Assembly: GCF_003055625.1 (NCBI RefSeq)
Contig: NZ_CP028811.1
Location: 806,001 to 870,000, forward strand
DNA length: 64,000 nt
Reading direction: 5' to 3'
Source: Flavobacterium magnum
Lineage (GTDB): Bacteria; Bacteroidota; Bacteroidia; Flavobacteriales; Flavobacteriaceae
Position numbers and translations under genes: made by a program. This document shows positions 34,639 to 42,302 of this stretch, one piece after another. The first letter of the stretch is position 1. Each line of letters opens with the position of its first letter. The notes beneath the pieces are model-generated. The model was not told the DNA's origin, did no database searches, and saw nothing but the letters and a program-made list of their open reading frames with translations.

Positions 34639-35509
34639 ATGGATTGGGCTCGACGTGAATCAGCACATCGGCCACTTCAGGGATTTGATGCTGTATGGCG
34701 TCTTTAAGGCGGTGCGCTATCTCGTGCCCTTCGGTAACGGTGATGCTGCCTTTTACGGTCAGGTGCAGGTCGACCAGGTAGGTCATTCCGGTTTTCCGGA
34801 CAAAACACTTTTCGGTATCAATAACGCCTTCCACAGTGGTGGCAATTTCCCGGATTTCACCAATCACATCGTCGTACAAGTGCTCGTCGAGTATCTCACC
34901 CAGGGCCGGCCTGAAAATCATGTAGGCATTGTAGATAATGAAAAACGAGGCCAATAACGCCGCCCAGTCGTCGGCGGTTTCATACCCCGGTCCGAAAATA
35001 ATCGCGATGGAAATACCAACAAAAGCCATAGCCGACGTGATGGCATCGCTGCGATGGTGCCACGCATCGGCCTTGAGCGAACTGCTGTTGACGTCGTCGC
35101 TTTTTTTGGACACAATCCGATAGAAGATTTCCTTGATGATGACGATGGCACCCAGCACAATCAGCGTGAATTTCTCAGGCGTCTTATGGGGTGTCATGAT
35201 GTTGTGGACGCTCTCATAAGCGATAATGGTCGCGGAAACCAACAGGAAACCGACTACGGCAAACGTCACCAACGCCTCTGCCCTGCCGTGTCCGTACGGA
35301 TGGTTTTCATCAGCGGGCTTGCTGGAATATCGTATGCCAAAAAGCACCAATACTGAAGAAAATACATCGGTAGCTGATTCTATCGCATCGGCTATCAACG
35401 CATAGGAGTTGCCGAAGTAGCCCGCAATGCCTTTGGCAAAAGCCAATGCCATATTCCCGAAGATACTCAGGTAAGCTGTCCGTACCGCTTTTTCCTTGTT
35501 GTCGTTCAT
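34637..35509 (-). CDS. Cation diffusion facilitator (CDF) family exporter
   Basis: 290 aa. Six membrane segments precede a C-terminal cytoplasmic domain (about 205-290). Metal-site motifs are SYALIADAIESATDVFSS in helix 2 and KADAWHHRSDAITS in helix 5 (H-x-x-x-D). The helix-2 motif has Asp in both ligand positions, which in this family is often linked to metals other than zinc, such as Fe or Mn. The C-terminal domain ends DVLIHVEP, typical of CDFs. The metal is not certain. Confidence 0.93.
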   Translation of the reverse strand: MNDNKEKAVRTAYLSIFGNMALAFAKGIAGYFGNSYALIADAIESATDVFSSVLVLFGIRYSSKPADENHPYGHGRAEALVTFAVVGFLLVSATIIAYESVHNIMTPHKTPEKFTLIVLGAIVIIKEIFYRIVSKKSDDVNSSSLKADAWHHRSDAITSAMAFVGISIAIIFGPGYETADDWAALLASFFIIYNAYMIFRPALGEILDEHLYDDVIGEIREIATTVEGVIDTEKCFVRKTGMTYLVDLHLTVKGSITVTEGHEIAHRLKDAIQHQIPEVADVLIHVEPNP

Positions 35510-35525
35510 AATTACCGTAAAAGCG

Positions 35526-35533
35526 CAAAGATA
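35526..35533 (-). promoter_or_regulatory. Promoter -7 element of the CDF gene
   Basis: Minus-strand TATCTTTG matches TAnnTTTG; a TTTG lies 16 nt upstream. The leader is about 10 nt. Confidence 0.6.
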
Positions 35534-35581
35534 CCCGATTTAGCCCAAACAAACAGGATTGCCGAAACTATCCTTGTTAAT

Positions 35582-38113
35582 CTATCCCTGGAAATCCCCG
35601 CCGTCGTCTCCGTTGTCGCGTTTCGGCTGGCGTTCCTTATCGGTTTTCTTTTTATTGAAGCGGTAGGTAAAGGAGAAATTCACCTGCCTCACGCGCCATT
35701 GCATTTCGCTGTGGGAATTCAAGAGCGGGAGGTTCGTGTCCATGATCCTTTTCCTGGAGTTGAATACATCCTGCACATTCAGCGCGAGCGTAGCTTTATC
35801 CTTGAGGATGTCCTTGCTGAAACCGAGGTTTGCACTGAAGTTGCCAAGACTTCGGCCCTGCGCATTGTTCTGTGGCCCATTGTAGGTCAGGTTTGTCTGC
35901 CAATCAATTTTATAAGGCAACGTGACTTTCGAAGTCAGCCTGGTGAACCAGGAGTAGGCGGTATTGTCAAAATCCTGCGAAATGGTGTTGCCCTGAAAAT
36001 CCACATACGTGTAGTCGCCGTCGGTCTGGTTTCGGAAGAAATTAAAGTTCGAATTGAGCTTCCACCACTTGTAGGGCGAATAGTTCAACGTGAATTCGAA
36101 CCCGAAGCGGTATTCTGTAGCGAGGTTTATCGGGGTGGACAGGATTACGGGAATGTTGTAATCCTCACCGTCTACGATTGTGATGCTGCCATCGTTGTTC
36201 ACAATGTCTTTACCTCCGGCAATTACCGGGACAAAATCGCCGCTTTCCTTACGTATGAACTGGAAAGAATCTGTGGTCTTGTTAAGGTACATCGAAGTGC
36301 TCAGCGTGAGCTTATCCCAGCGTTTCAGGTAGCCCAGATCCAACGCATCTGTGAAAGCGGCGTTTAGGTCAGGATTGCCTTGGAAAATATTGATGTTGCT
36401 CGAATAATTTGAAAACGGATTGATCTGCCTGCCACGCGGGCGTGAAATTCTCCGGCTGTAGCTCAGCGACACGCTGGACTGGTCGGAAACTTCGTAGGTC
36501 AGGAAAGCACTCGGAAAAAAATTGTTATACCTCTTGGTGTTAAAATCGGAAGTGGTAAGTTGGTTTATCGTAATGTTGGAATCTTCCCAGCGCAGGCCGA
36601 GCAGGATAGAGAATTTCTTGATTTTGGTGCCGAATTGGGTATACAGTGCATTGATTTTTTCGTTGTACTGCAACTCGTTCGTGTAACGCGGGTTGGGGAG
36701 GTAACGGTTGATGACGGTGTTTAGCGTATCCACCTCATAATCGGTGAGAAGCTTGTTGAATTCCCCTTTATAACCTGCTTCGAACTGGCTGTTCTTCCCG
36801 ATGGGCAGCACATAATCGGATTGGATCATGTTCCGGGTTTGCTGTTGGTCGTTGCTGGTTTGTTCGTATTTGATTACATCCGAGTTGTTTTCAATCATGG
36901 ATTCATCCTGGTCGTCATTGGTCGCAAACGAGGCGTCGATTGTGAATTTATGCCCTTCCTTTTTAAATTTTTTGGTGAAATTGGTCGAATATTCCACATT
37001 GCGGCTGTTGCTTCGCTGGTCGTTAAAGCGCGAGGTCACGAAAAGGTTCTCACGATTCGCATCATAATTATTGTACGTTACGTTTTCAGGATTGTTGCCG
37101 TTGTTTTTCCTGTAGTTGAAAATATGGGTCCAGGTGGTGGATTTGTCTAGATACAGGTCAATCCCGAAATTGGAATTCACACCTTCGCTGAGGCGTTCGT
37201 TGTATCGTTTTTCATCAATGAAATTCCGCGTAGAGCCGTCGCTATTGAGGTATTGAGTGTCTGTGAAGGAATTGCCGGGATTGTTCCGGTAGTTGTATCC
37301 GGTCGTGGTAAAGAGATTAAAACCCTCTGATTTAAAATTTACATTGCCAGAAACGCCGTAATTCTCCGGATCACCTGTCGAAAGGATGAGTGTCCCGTTG
37401 ATGCCGAGATTCTTACCTTTTTTGAGGATGATGTTGAGCAGTCCGCCGCCACCTTCAGAATCATAACGCGCAGAAGGATTTGTAACCACTTCAACTTTGT
37501 CAATCGCGTCAGCCGGAATCTGGCGCAGCGCTTCTGTGATATTGATTGCGTTGGAAGGCTTTCCATCGATAAGGATGCGCACATTCTCATTGCCTCGAAG
37601 GCTTACGGTGCCATCGGCATCAACCGAAACCGAAGGGATATTGTCGAGCACATCGCTCACCGTACCCCCTTTAACCATCAGGTCATTCCCGACATTGTAG
37701 ACTTTTTTATCCAGCTTGATTTCGACGGTGGTTTTGTCAACACGGATTTCAACTTCATTAAGCATCGTGGCATCCGGTTCCAGCGAGAGCGTCCCCAGGT
37801 TGGTGTTTTCGGTAATGGCTTTCTGCTTGATTTCAAATGGCTTGAAAGAAATAAACTCGATCTTAATGTTGTATGTCCCTACACCAACTTCAAAATCAAA
37901 TTCCCCCTTTCCATCGGTAATGCCGCCCGTAACTATTTTCGGATTTACGGCATCCTGTAGCGTGATGGTTGCGTATTCCATTGGGATGGTGGTCCCTTTT
38001 TCGATAATTTTCCCCGAAACCCTCACTTTTTCACCTCCCTGCTGTTGTTGTGCGGAGTGCACAAAAGGAATTAAAATCGTCAAAATAAGAACCGCAAATC
38101 TGGATAATTTCAT
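35582..38113 (-). CDS. TonB-dependent receptor-like outer-membrane beta-barrel protein with N-terminal CarboxypepD_reg domain
   Basis: 843 aa. Signal peptide (MKLSRFAVLILTILIPFVHSAQ), then a carboxypeptidase-regulatory-like domain (VRVSGKIIEKGTTIPMEYATITL, about 28-115). A plug domain follows (LMVKGGTVSDVLDNIPSVSVDADGTVSLRGNENVRILIDG), then a large beta-barrel of the OMP_b-brl_3 type. The tail is KTDKERQPKRDNGDDGGDFQG. These proteins resemble SusC/FecA receptors but often lack a clear TonB box and partner lipoprotein; none is adjacent here. Ligand unknown. Confidence 0.9.
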   Translation of the reverse strand: MKLSRFAVLILTILIPFVHSAQQQQGGEKVRVSGKIIEKGTTIPMEYATITLQDAVNPKIVTGGITDGKGEFDFEVGVGTYNIKIEFISFKPFEIKQKAITENTNLGTLSLEPDATMLNEVEIRVDKTTVEIKLDKKVYNVGNDLMVKGGTVSDVLDNIPSVSVDADGTVSLRGNENVRILIDGKPSNAINITEALRQIPADAIDKVEVVTNPSARYDSEGGGGLLNIILKKGKNLGINGTLILSTGDPENYGVSGNVNFKSEGFNLFTTTGYNYRNNPGNSFTDTQYLNSDGSTRNFIDEKRYNERLSEGVNSNFGIDLYLDKSTTWTHIFNYRKNNGNNPENVTYNNYDANRENLFVTSRFNDQRSNSRNVEYSTNFTKKFKKEGHKFTIDASFATNDDQDESMIENNSDVIKYEQTSNDQQQTRNMIQSDYVLPIGKNSQFEAGYKGEFNKLLTDYEVDTLNTVINRYLPNPRYTNELQYNEKINALYTQFGTKIKKFSILLGLRWEDSNITINQLTTSDFNTKRYNNFFPSAFLTYEVSDQSSVSLSYSRRISRPRGRQINPFSNYSSNINIFQGNPDLNAAFTDALDLGYLKRWDKLTLSTSMYLNKTTDSFQFIRKESGDFVPVIAGGKDIVNNDGSITIVDGEDYNIPVILSTPINLATEYRFGFEFTLNYSPYKWWKLNSNFNFFRNQTDGDYTYVDFQGNTISQDFDNTAYSWFTRLTSKVTLPYKIDWQTNLTYNGPQNNAQGRSLGNFSANLGFSKDILKDKATLALNVQDVFNSRKRIMDTNLPLLNSHSEMQWRVRQVNFSFTYRFNKKKTDKERQPKRDNGDDGGDFQG

Positions 38114-38144
38114 CAGGCTTAATTTTTATAGCGCTTTACGACCA

Positions 38145-38152
38145 CAAAAGTA
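38145..38152 (-). promoter_or_regulatory. Candidate -7 element for the beta-barrel receptor gene
   Basis: Minus-strand TACTTTTG matches TAnnTTTG, 31 nt from the ATG (leader about 25 nt), so the receptor need not depend on the upstream arsC transcript. Confidence 0.5.
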
Positions 38153-38198
38153 AGGCTTGGTTTAGGCGGCTAATCACAATGGTTTGTTAAAAAACCAA

Positions 38199-38543
38199 TC
38201 AGCCTATAATATCGAAGACGCGGTCCACCGGCCTGCCTATGATGGCCTTGTCCCCATGAATCACTATCGGGCGTTCTAACAGGATGGGATTTTTAACAAT
38301 GGCTTTGATAATTTGTGCACTGGTCAACTTCCTGCCTTGGAACTTTTCTTTCCAAAGCGGCTCTTTGGTGCGAATCAGGTCGATCGGCTTGATTCCGAGT
38401 TTTTCCACCAAAGTCTTGATTTCAGATTCGTCTGGCGTTTCCTCGAGGTATTTCACGATTTCACAATCGTGGCCCGAGGCATCGAGTACGGCCAGGCATT
38501 CCCTGGATTTTGAGCATTTCGGATTGTGGTAAACCTGTATCAT
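38199..38543 (-). CDS. arsC: ArsC-family arsenate reductase (glutaredoxin type)
   Basis: 114 aa. The active cysteine is Cys10 in YHNPKCSKSRECL. Conserved arginines lie in LIRTKEPLWKE and in the C-terminal LLERPIVIHGDKAIIGRP, matching plasmid R773-type ArsC. No other ars genes are near. In this family many chromosomal members are uncharacterised (YffB/ArsC-like), so arsenate as the true substrate is not assured. Confidence 0.88.
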   Translation of the reverse strand: MIQVYHNPKCSKSRECLAVLDASGHDCEIVKYLEETPDESEIKTLVEKLGIKPIDLIRTKEPLWKEKFQGRKLTSAQIIKAIVKNPILLERPIVIHGDKAIIGRPVDRVFDIIG

Positions 38544-38563
38544 TTTATTTGCAAAGTAATCGA

Positions 38564-38604
38564 TTTGAATTGTAAAATTGGACTAATTTAGGGCAATCCT
38601 AAAT
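38564..38604 (+). promoter_or_regulatory. Promoter with overlapping 19-bp palindrome upstream of the CPBP gene
   Basis: TTTG (38564-38567), 16 nt, TAATTTAG (38584-38591). A palindrome ATTTAGG / CCTAAAT (38586-38592, 38598-38604, spacer GCAAT) covers the -7 element and start site. It lies in the divergent arsC-CPBP spacer and has TTTAG/CTAAA half-sites like those near the Nramp gene. Confidence 0.45.
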
Positions 38605-38618
38605 CCGGATCCAAATAA

Positions 38619-39542
38619 ATGTTGCTTATGTTTATAGAACAAGCTTACCGCAATCGGAGAAATTTAATCGCATACCTCCCTTTCCCATTGGTTTTCCTGG
38701 GGTTGATGGCTGCAAATTTCATGGTTTCGACCGAAGACACAAACACCATCATCCGGAACGAGATTGCACGCTACGGAAAGAGCATGTTTTTCTTTTCAAA
38801 TCTGGTTCCGTTTGCAATCCTGATGCTGTTGCTTTTTTTCTGGGTAAAGTACATGCACCGGCAATCGATACTTTCCCTGACGACCTCGCGTCCGGAAATT
38901 GACTGGCACAGGATATTTTTTTCTTTCCTGGTTTGGGGTGGATTCAGCACCTTACTGATTTTCATCAGTTACCAGTCGGATCCGGAAAGTTTCCTGTTTA
39001 ACTTCAACCTCAGGCCATTTCTGGCTTTAGCGCTGATAAGCTTAACGCTGATTCCATTCCAGACAAGCTTTGAAGAGTACTTATTCCGTGGCTACCTGAT
39101 GCAGGGAATCGGGCTGGTATCCAGGCGAAAATGGGTTCCCCTCGTGGCAACGTCTGTCATATTCGGATTGCTGCACGGTGCAAATCCCGAGGTGGAGAAA
39201 ATGGGATACATACTTTTGGTGTATTACGTTGGCACAGGTTTCCTGCTGGGCATCATGACACTTATGGATGATGGTATGGAGTTGTCGCTGGGTTTTCATG
39301 CTGCAAATAATATCACCGGGGCACTGCTGGTGACTTCTGACTGGACGGTGTTCCAAACGGATTCTGTATTGATTGACAAGTCAGAGCCGTCCGCGGGGCT
39401 GGAAGTGATTTTTCCGGTACTGGTCATATTCCCGATACTTTTATTTATCTTTAGTAAGAAGTACCAATGGTCAGGCTGGAAGGAAAAACTTTTCGGGAAA
39501 ATTGTACTTCCCCCGGTTGAAAATCAAAATCCACCATTATGA
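38619..39542 (+). CDS. CPBP family intramembrane glutamic endopeptidase
   Basis: 307 aa with about eight hydrophobic segments. The protease motifs are present: EExxxR in FEEYLFRGYLMQ, a histidine in FGLLHGANPE, and HxxxN in LGFHAANNITGALL. These membrane proteases (Rce1/bacteriocin-processing family) often have unknown substrates in Bacteroidetes. ATGs at 38619 and 38628 are both possible starts. It overlaps the menE-like gene by 4 nt (ATGA), so the two are coupled. Confidence 0.9.
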   Translation: MLLMFIEQAYRNRRNLIAYLPFPLVFLGLMAANFMVSTEDTNTIIRNEIARYGKSMFFFSNLVPFAILMLLLFFWVKYMHRQSILSLTTSRPEIDWHRIFFSFLVWGGFSTLLIFISYQSDPESFLFNFNLRPFLALALISLTLIPFQTSFEEYLFRGYLMQGIGLVSRRKWVPLVATSVIFGLLHGANPEVEKMGYILLVYYVGTGFLLGIMTLMDDGMELSLGFHAANNITGALLVTSDWTVFQTDSVLIDKSEPSAGLEVIFPVLVIFPILLFIFSKKYQWSGWKEKLFGKIVLPPVENQNPPL

Positions 39543-40582
39543 GTTCGCCTACTTACCTCAACGTTCACAACCAGTTTAAGCTGAATGGATTTCATCTTGA
39601 CCGCGATGACCTGTGCCGTGTCGCATACAGTTTTATTAAAGAAGGTGATGACTTTGAGCGTCCCGTCGGCCACTTTTTACTCGATTGGTTTGACCACAAC
39701 GATTTCATCGAGATGAATACAAGCGGCAGTACCGGAATCCCAAAAGTGATACGGGTGGAAAAACAGGCGATGGTCAATTCGGCGCTCGCTACCGGGGATT
39801 TTTTCGAGCTCTCACCCGGGGATAAGGTCCTTAACTGCCTTCCGGTAAAATATGTTGCGGGAAAAATGATGCTGGTACGCGGATTTATCCTGGGCCTTGA
39901 TATGGATTTTGTCGCACCTACCGCCCGTCCTTTAAAGAACAATGACACCCCGTACGAATTTTCAGCCATGGTGCCGCTGCAGGCGCAAAATTCTATTGGC
40001 GAATTGCATCAGGTGAGAAAACTCATAGTAGGCGGTGCAAAAATCAACGCAACGCTCGAAAAAGAATTACAAAACCTTCCGGGCGATGTGTTTGAAACCT
40101 ATGGCATGACCGAAACTGTGTCGCATATTGCCGCGAAGAAAGTCGGTGAGCGCCCTTTTACCGTACTCCCAAACGTCGCTGTCACAGTAGATGACCGCAG
40201 CTGCCTCGTGATTTCGGCGCCTGCCATATCTGCTGATGTTATCGTGACCAATGACCTGGTCGACCTGATCTCCGAAACGCAATTTATATGGAAAGGCAGG
40301 ATTGACAACGTAATCAACAGCGGCGGTGTCAAACTCAGCCCGGAGCAAATCGAGGAAAAGCTTTACAAGCAACTGGACAGGCGCTTTTTTGTTGCAGGTG
40401 TTCCTGACGAGGATTTGGGTGAAAGACTCATCCTGGTTGTTGAAGGGTCGCCGTACGTTTTACCTGAAGGGCTTTTTAATCATCTCGATAAATATGAAAA
40501 ACCGAGGGAGGTTGTTTTTGTAGCACAGTTCTCTGAAACCGGAAACGGCAAAATCATCCGGAAAGCGACGCTGGGGCTTTGA
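39539..40582 (+). CDS. menE: AMP-binding enzyme, o-succinylbenzoate--CoA ligase-like
   Basis: 347 aa, much shorter than the 450-500 aa of most acyl-CoA synthetases because the N-terminal subdomain is reduced. Core motifs are intact: P-loop MNTSGSTGIPKVIRV, ETYGMTETVSHIA, WKGRIDNVINSGGVKLSP, and the catalytic lysine in ETGNGKIIRKATL. Short MenE proteins of this kind occur in Flavobacteriaceae; OSB-CoA is a step of menaquinone synthesis. No other men gene is in the window, so the assignment rests on size and motif pattern. Confidence 0.78.
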   Translation: MSSPTYLNVHNQFKLNGFHLDRDDLCRVAYSFIKEGDDFERPVGHFLLDWFDHNDFIEMNTSGSTGIPKVIRVEKQAMVNSALATGDFFELSPGDKVLNCLPVKYVAGKMMLVRGFILGLDMDFVAPTARPLKNNDTPYEFSAMVPLQAQNSIGELHQVRKLIVGGAKINATLEKELQNLPGDVFETYGMTETVSHIAAKKVGERPFTVLPNVAVTVDDRSCLVISAPAISADVIVTNDLVDLISETQFIWKGRIDNVINSGGVKLSPEQIEEKLYKQLDRRFFVAGVPDEDLGERLILVVEGSPYVLPEGLFNHLDKYEKPREVVFVAQFSETGNGKIIRKATLGL

Positions 40583-40646
40583 GCAGCCTTTGAAACCTGA
40601 ACACTTAACAATCATCACCGAGAACCATTTGGATTAGATATAAAAT

Positions 40647-40676
40647 AAAAAACCCTGAATCGCTTCAGGGTTTTTT
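40647..40676. terminator. Bidirectional terminator between menE-like and OmpA genes
   Basis: Stem CCCTGAA / TTCAGGG (40653-40659 with 40664-40670), loop TCGC, flanked by six As on the left and eight Ts on the right. It can end both convergent transcripts. Confidence 0.92.
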
Positions 40677-40695
40677 TTATAATGATGAGGGAATA

Positions 40696-41988
40696 CTATT
40701 TCACTTTGAATGTCACTCTTCTAACCAGTTTCCTTGCACCGGCAGATTCTTTGTCAACTGATGCATCCTCGCCTGCAGGAACTACGTTCAATCTTGAAGG
40801 ATCGATTTTAGCTTTGATAAGGATGTTTTTCACACTGTTAGCCCTTGCCTGTGACAATTTATCGTTGTAAGGTGTCCTTCCGATTTCGTCAGCGTGACCG
40901 ATGATGTCTACTGTAGCGGTAGGGTTATTCCTCAGGTAAGTAAGGATGAAGTCAATACCTTCAGTAGATACGTTAGTTGGTGTTGATTTATTGAAATCGT
41001 AATAAGTCGTTACATAACCGTCGTTGATCAGCGCTTTCACCAAAGCATTGTTGTTTGGCGTGTTGTTGATGTTGGTATTGTTGGCTGTGTTTCCGGCTCC
41101 GTAAGTCTTATTCATGTAGCTTTCCAACTCGTCAGGAACACCGTTTCCGTTAGCATCGACTGTTCTTCCTTTAGAATCAACAGCAACGCCTGTCATAGAA
41201 TTCGGCTCTGCATCCAGGTAATCCGGCACACCATCCTTATCGGTATCGTTCAGCATGGTTTCAAGATCCCCAACCCTTTTCTTAAGCGCGTCAACTTCTT
41301 CGTCTTTTACAGAAGAATCAACATACCAGTCAGCATGCTCTTCGTGGCTTCCAAGGTATACGGTCAGACCGATAGTTCCTGAGAAAATACCTCCGGCAAA
41401 TCCCCTGATTTGTCCTGTACCTGATGTTCCGTCGAAAGTCTTATCCTGGGAAACGTTTGTAATAGAGGTAAAATCACCTGTAATTACAACCCTTTTGGCC
41501 AGCTTGTATTGTCCTGTCAGACCCACGATGAAGTTACCGCCGCGGTCTGTATAGCTCAAATTGTTACTCCTGAACTGCATGTAACCACCTCCAAGGTGGA
41601 TCAAAGCGCCAATTCTTTTAGTCCAGGTTTCAAAATTCATGATGCGTCCGATGTTGGCAACTCCCTGAATATCGGCCCTGTAATATTTTGTATTGAATGG
41701 CAATGAACTTTCGTTGTCCTGCAATTTGTAGTATCCGAAATCAAACTTGACCCCGAACTTGTTGTTAAACATATACCTTGCCCCGAAATCAGCGTTAAAG
41801 AAACTTGGTGTAGCACTGAAGTATCCGGGCGCAAATGGGCTTGAAGGCTTGTTTACACCCCCGTTCAGTTCCAACGACCATTTATTGAACCCGTTATCGA
41901 CACTTTCCGGAGCAGTCTCAGTATCAGTTTGTGCACTAAGGCTCAAAGTACTAACGAAAGTTAATGTGAGTAAAAGTTTTTTCATCAT
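40696..41988 (-). CDS. OmpA-family outer-membrane porin with calcium-binding type-3 repeats
   Basis: About 430 aa. ATGs at 41988 and 41985 are consecutive; either fits, and the promoter at 42009 rules out the ATG at 42015. Signal peptide MKKLLLTLTFVSTLSLSAQ. An N-terminal eight-strand-like barrel (about 25-215) is followed by a thrombospondin type-3-like linker (DTDKDGVPDYLDAEPNS, DANGNGVPDELE) and an Asn/Thr-rich stretch. The C-terminal OmpA domain binds peptidoglycan (DIIGHADEIGRTPYN ... KLSQARANSVKNIL). It resembles the abundant P60-type OmpA antigen of F. psychrophilum. The codon choice and strong upstream region suggest high expression. Confidence 0.93.
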   Translation of the reverse strand: MMKKLLLTLTFVSTLSLSAQTDTETAPESVDNGFNKWSLELNGGVNKPSSPFAPGYFSATPSFFNADFGARYMFNNKFGVKFDFGYYKLQDNESSLPFNTKYYRADIQGVANIGRIMNFETWTKRIGALIHLGGGYMQFRSNNLSYTDRGGNFIVGLTGQYKLAKRVVITGDFTSITNVSQDKTFDGTSGTGQIRGFAGGIFSGTIGLTVYLGSHEEHADWYVDSSVKDEEVDALKKRVGDLETMLNDTDKDGVPDYLDAEPNSMTGVAVDSKGRTVDANGNGVPDELESYMNKTYGAGNTANNTNINNTPNNNALVKALINDGYVTTYYDFNKSTPTNVSTEGIDFILTYLRNNPTATVDIIGHADEIGRTPYNDKLSQARANSVKNILIKAKIDPSRLNVVPAGEDASVDKESAGARKLVRRVTFKVK

Positions 41989-42008
41989 TCTAAGTTTTAA
42001 ATTTTTTA

Positions 42009-42016
42009 CAAACATA
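42009..42016 (-). promoter_or_regulatory. Promoter -7 element of the OmpA gene
   Basis: Minus-strand TATGTTTG matches TAnnTTTG. The start near 42002 leaves a leader of about 14-17 nt. Upstream DNA is extremely AT-rich, as in UP-element-assisted promoters. Confidence 0.65.
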
Positions 42017-42302
42017 CGATTTTTTGCAATACGAAAGAAATAAATTTAACGAGTAAATCAGCGTATTTAAATCATAAAATAAGAATATTTTACAATATAG
42101 TGTAATTTGATGTAGATTTTTTTGAAAGAGGGGAAATTTTCGAGAGAAATCGTAATTTTATTAGTAAGTTAATAAATGATTAATTATCAATAATTTATCA
42201 TTTTTTTTGTAAATTTTAAATTTGTTACAAATAAGAAAACTTATTTTATAAAATTGCGCACAAAATGCAACCGTACGGGTTCAAGAATGCTTTACCAATC
42301 GC
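42017..42302. other. AT-rich intergenic region upstream of the OmpA gene
   Basis: No gene. The stretch 42040-42260 is strongly AT-rich with many A/T tracts. It holds a small palindrome (TGATTAATTATCA near 42168) and an AAATAAG / CTTATTT hairpin near 42230. Probable uses are an upstream promoter enhancer for OmpA and the 3' end of the olsF transcript; no classical terminator was recognised. Confidence 0.5.
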
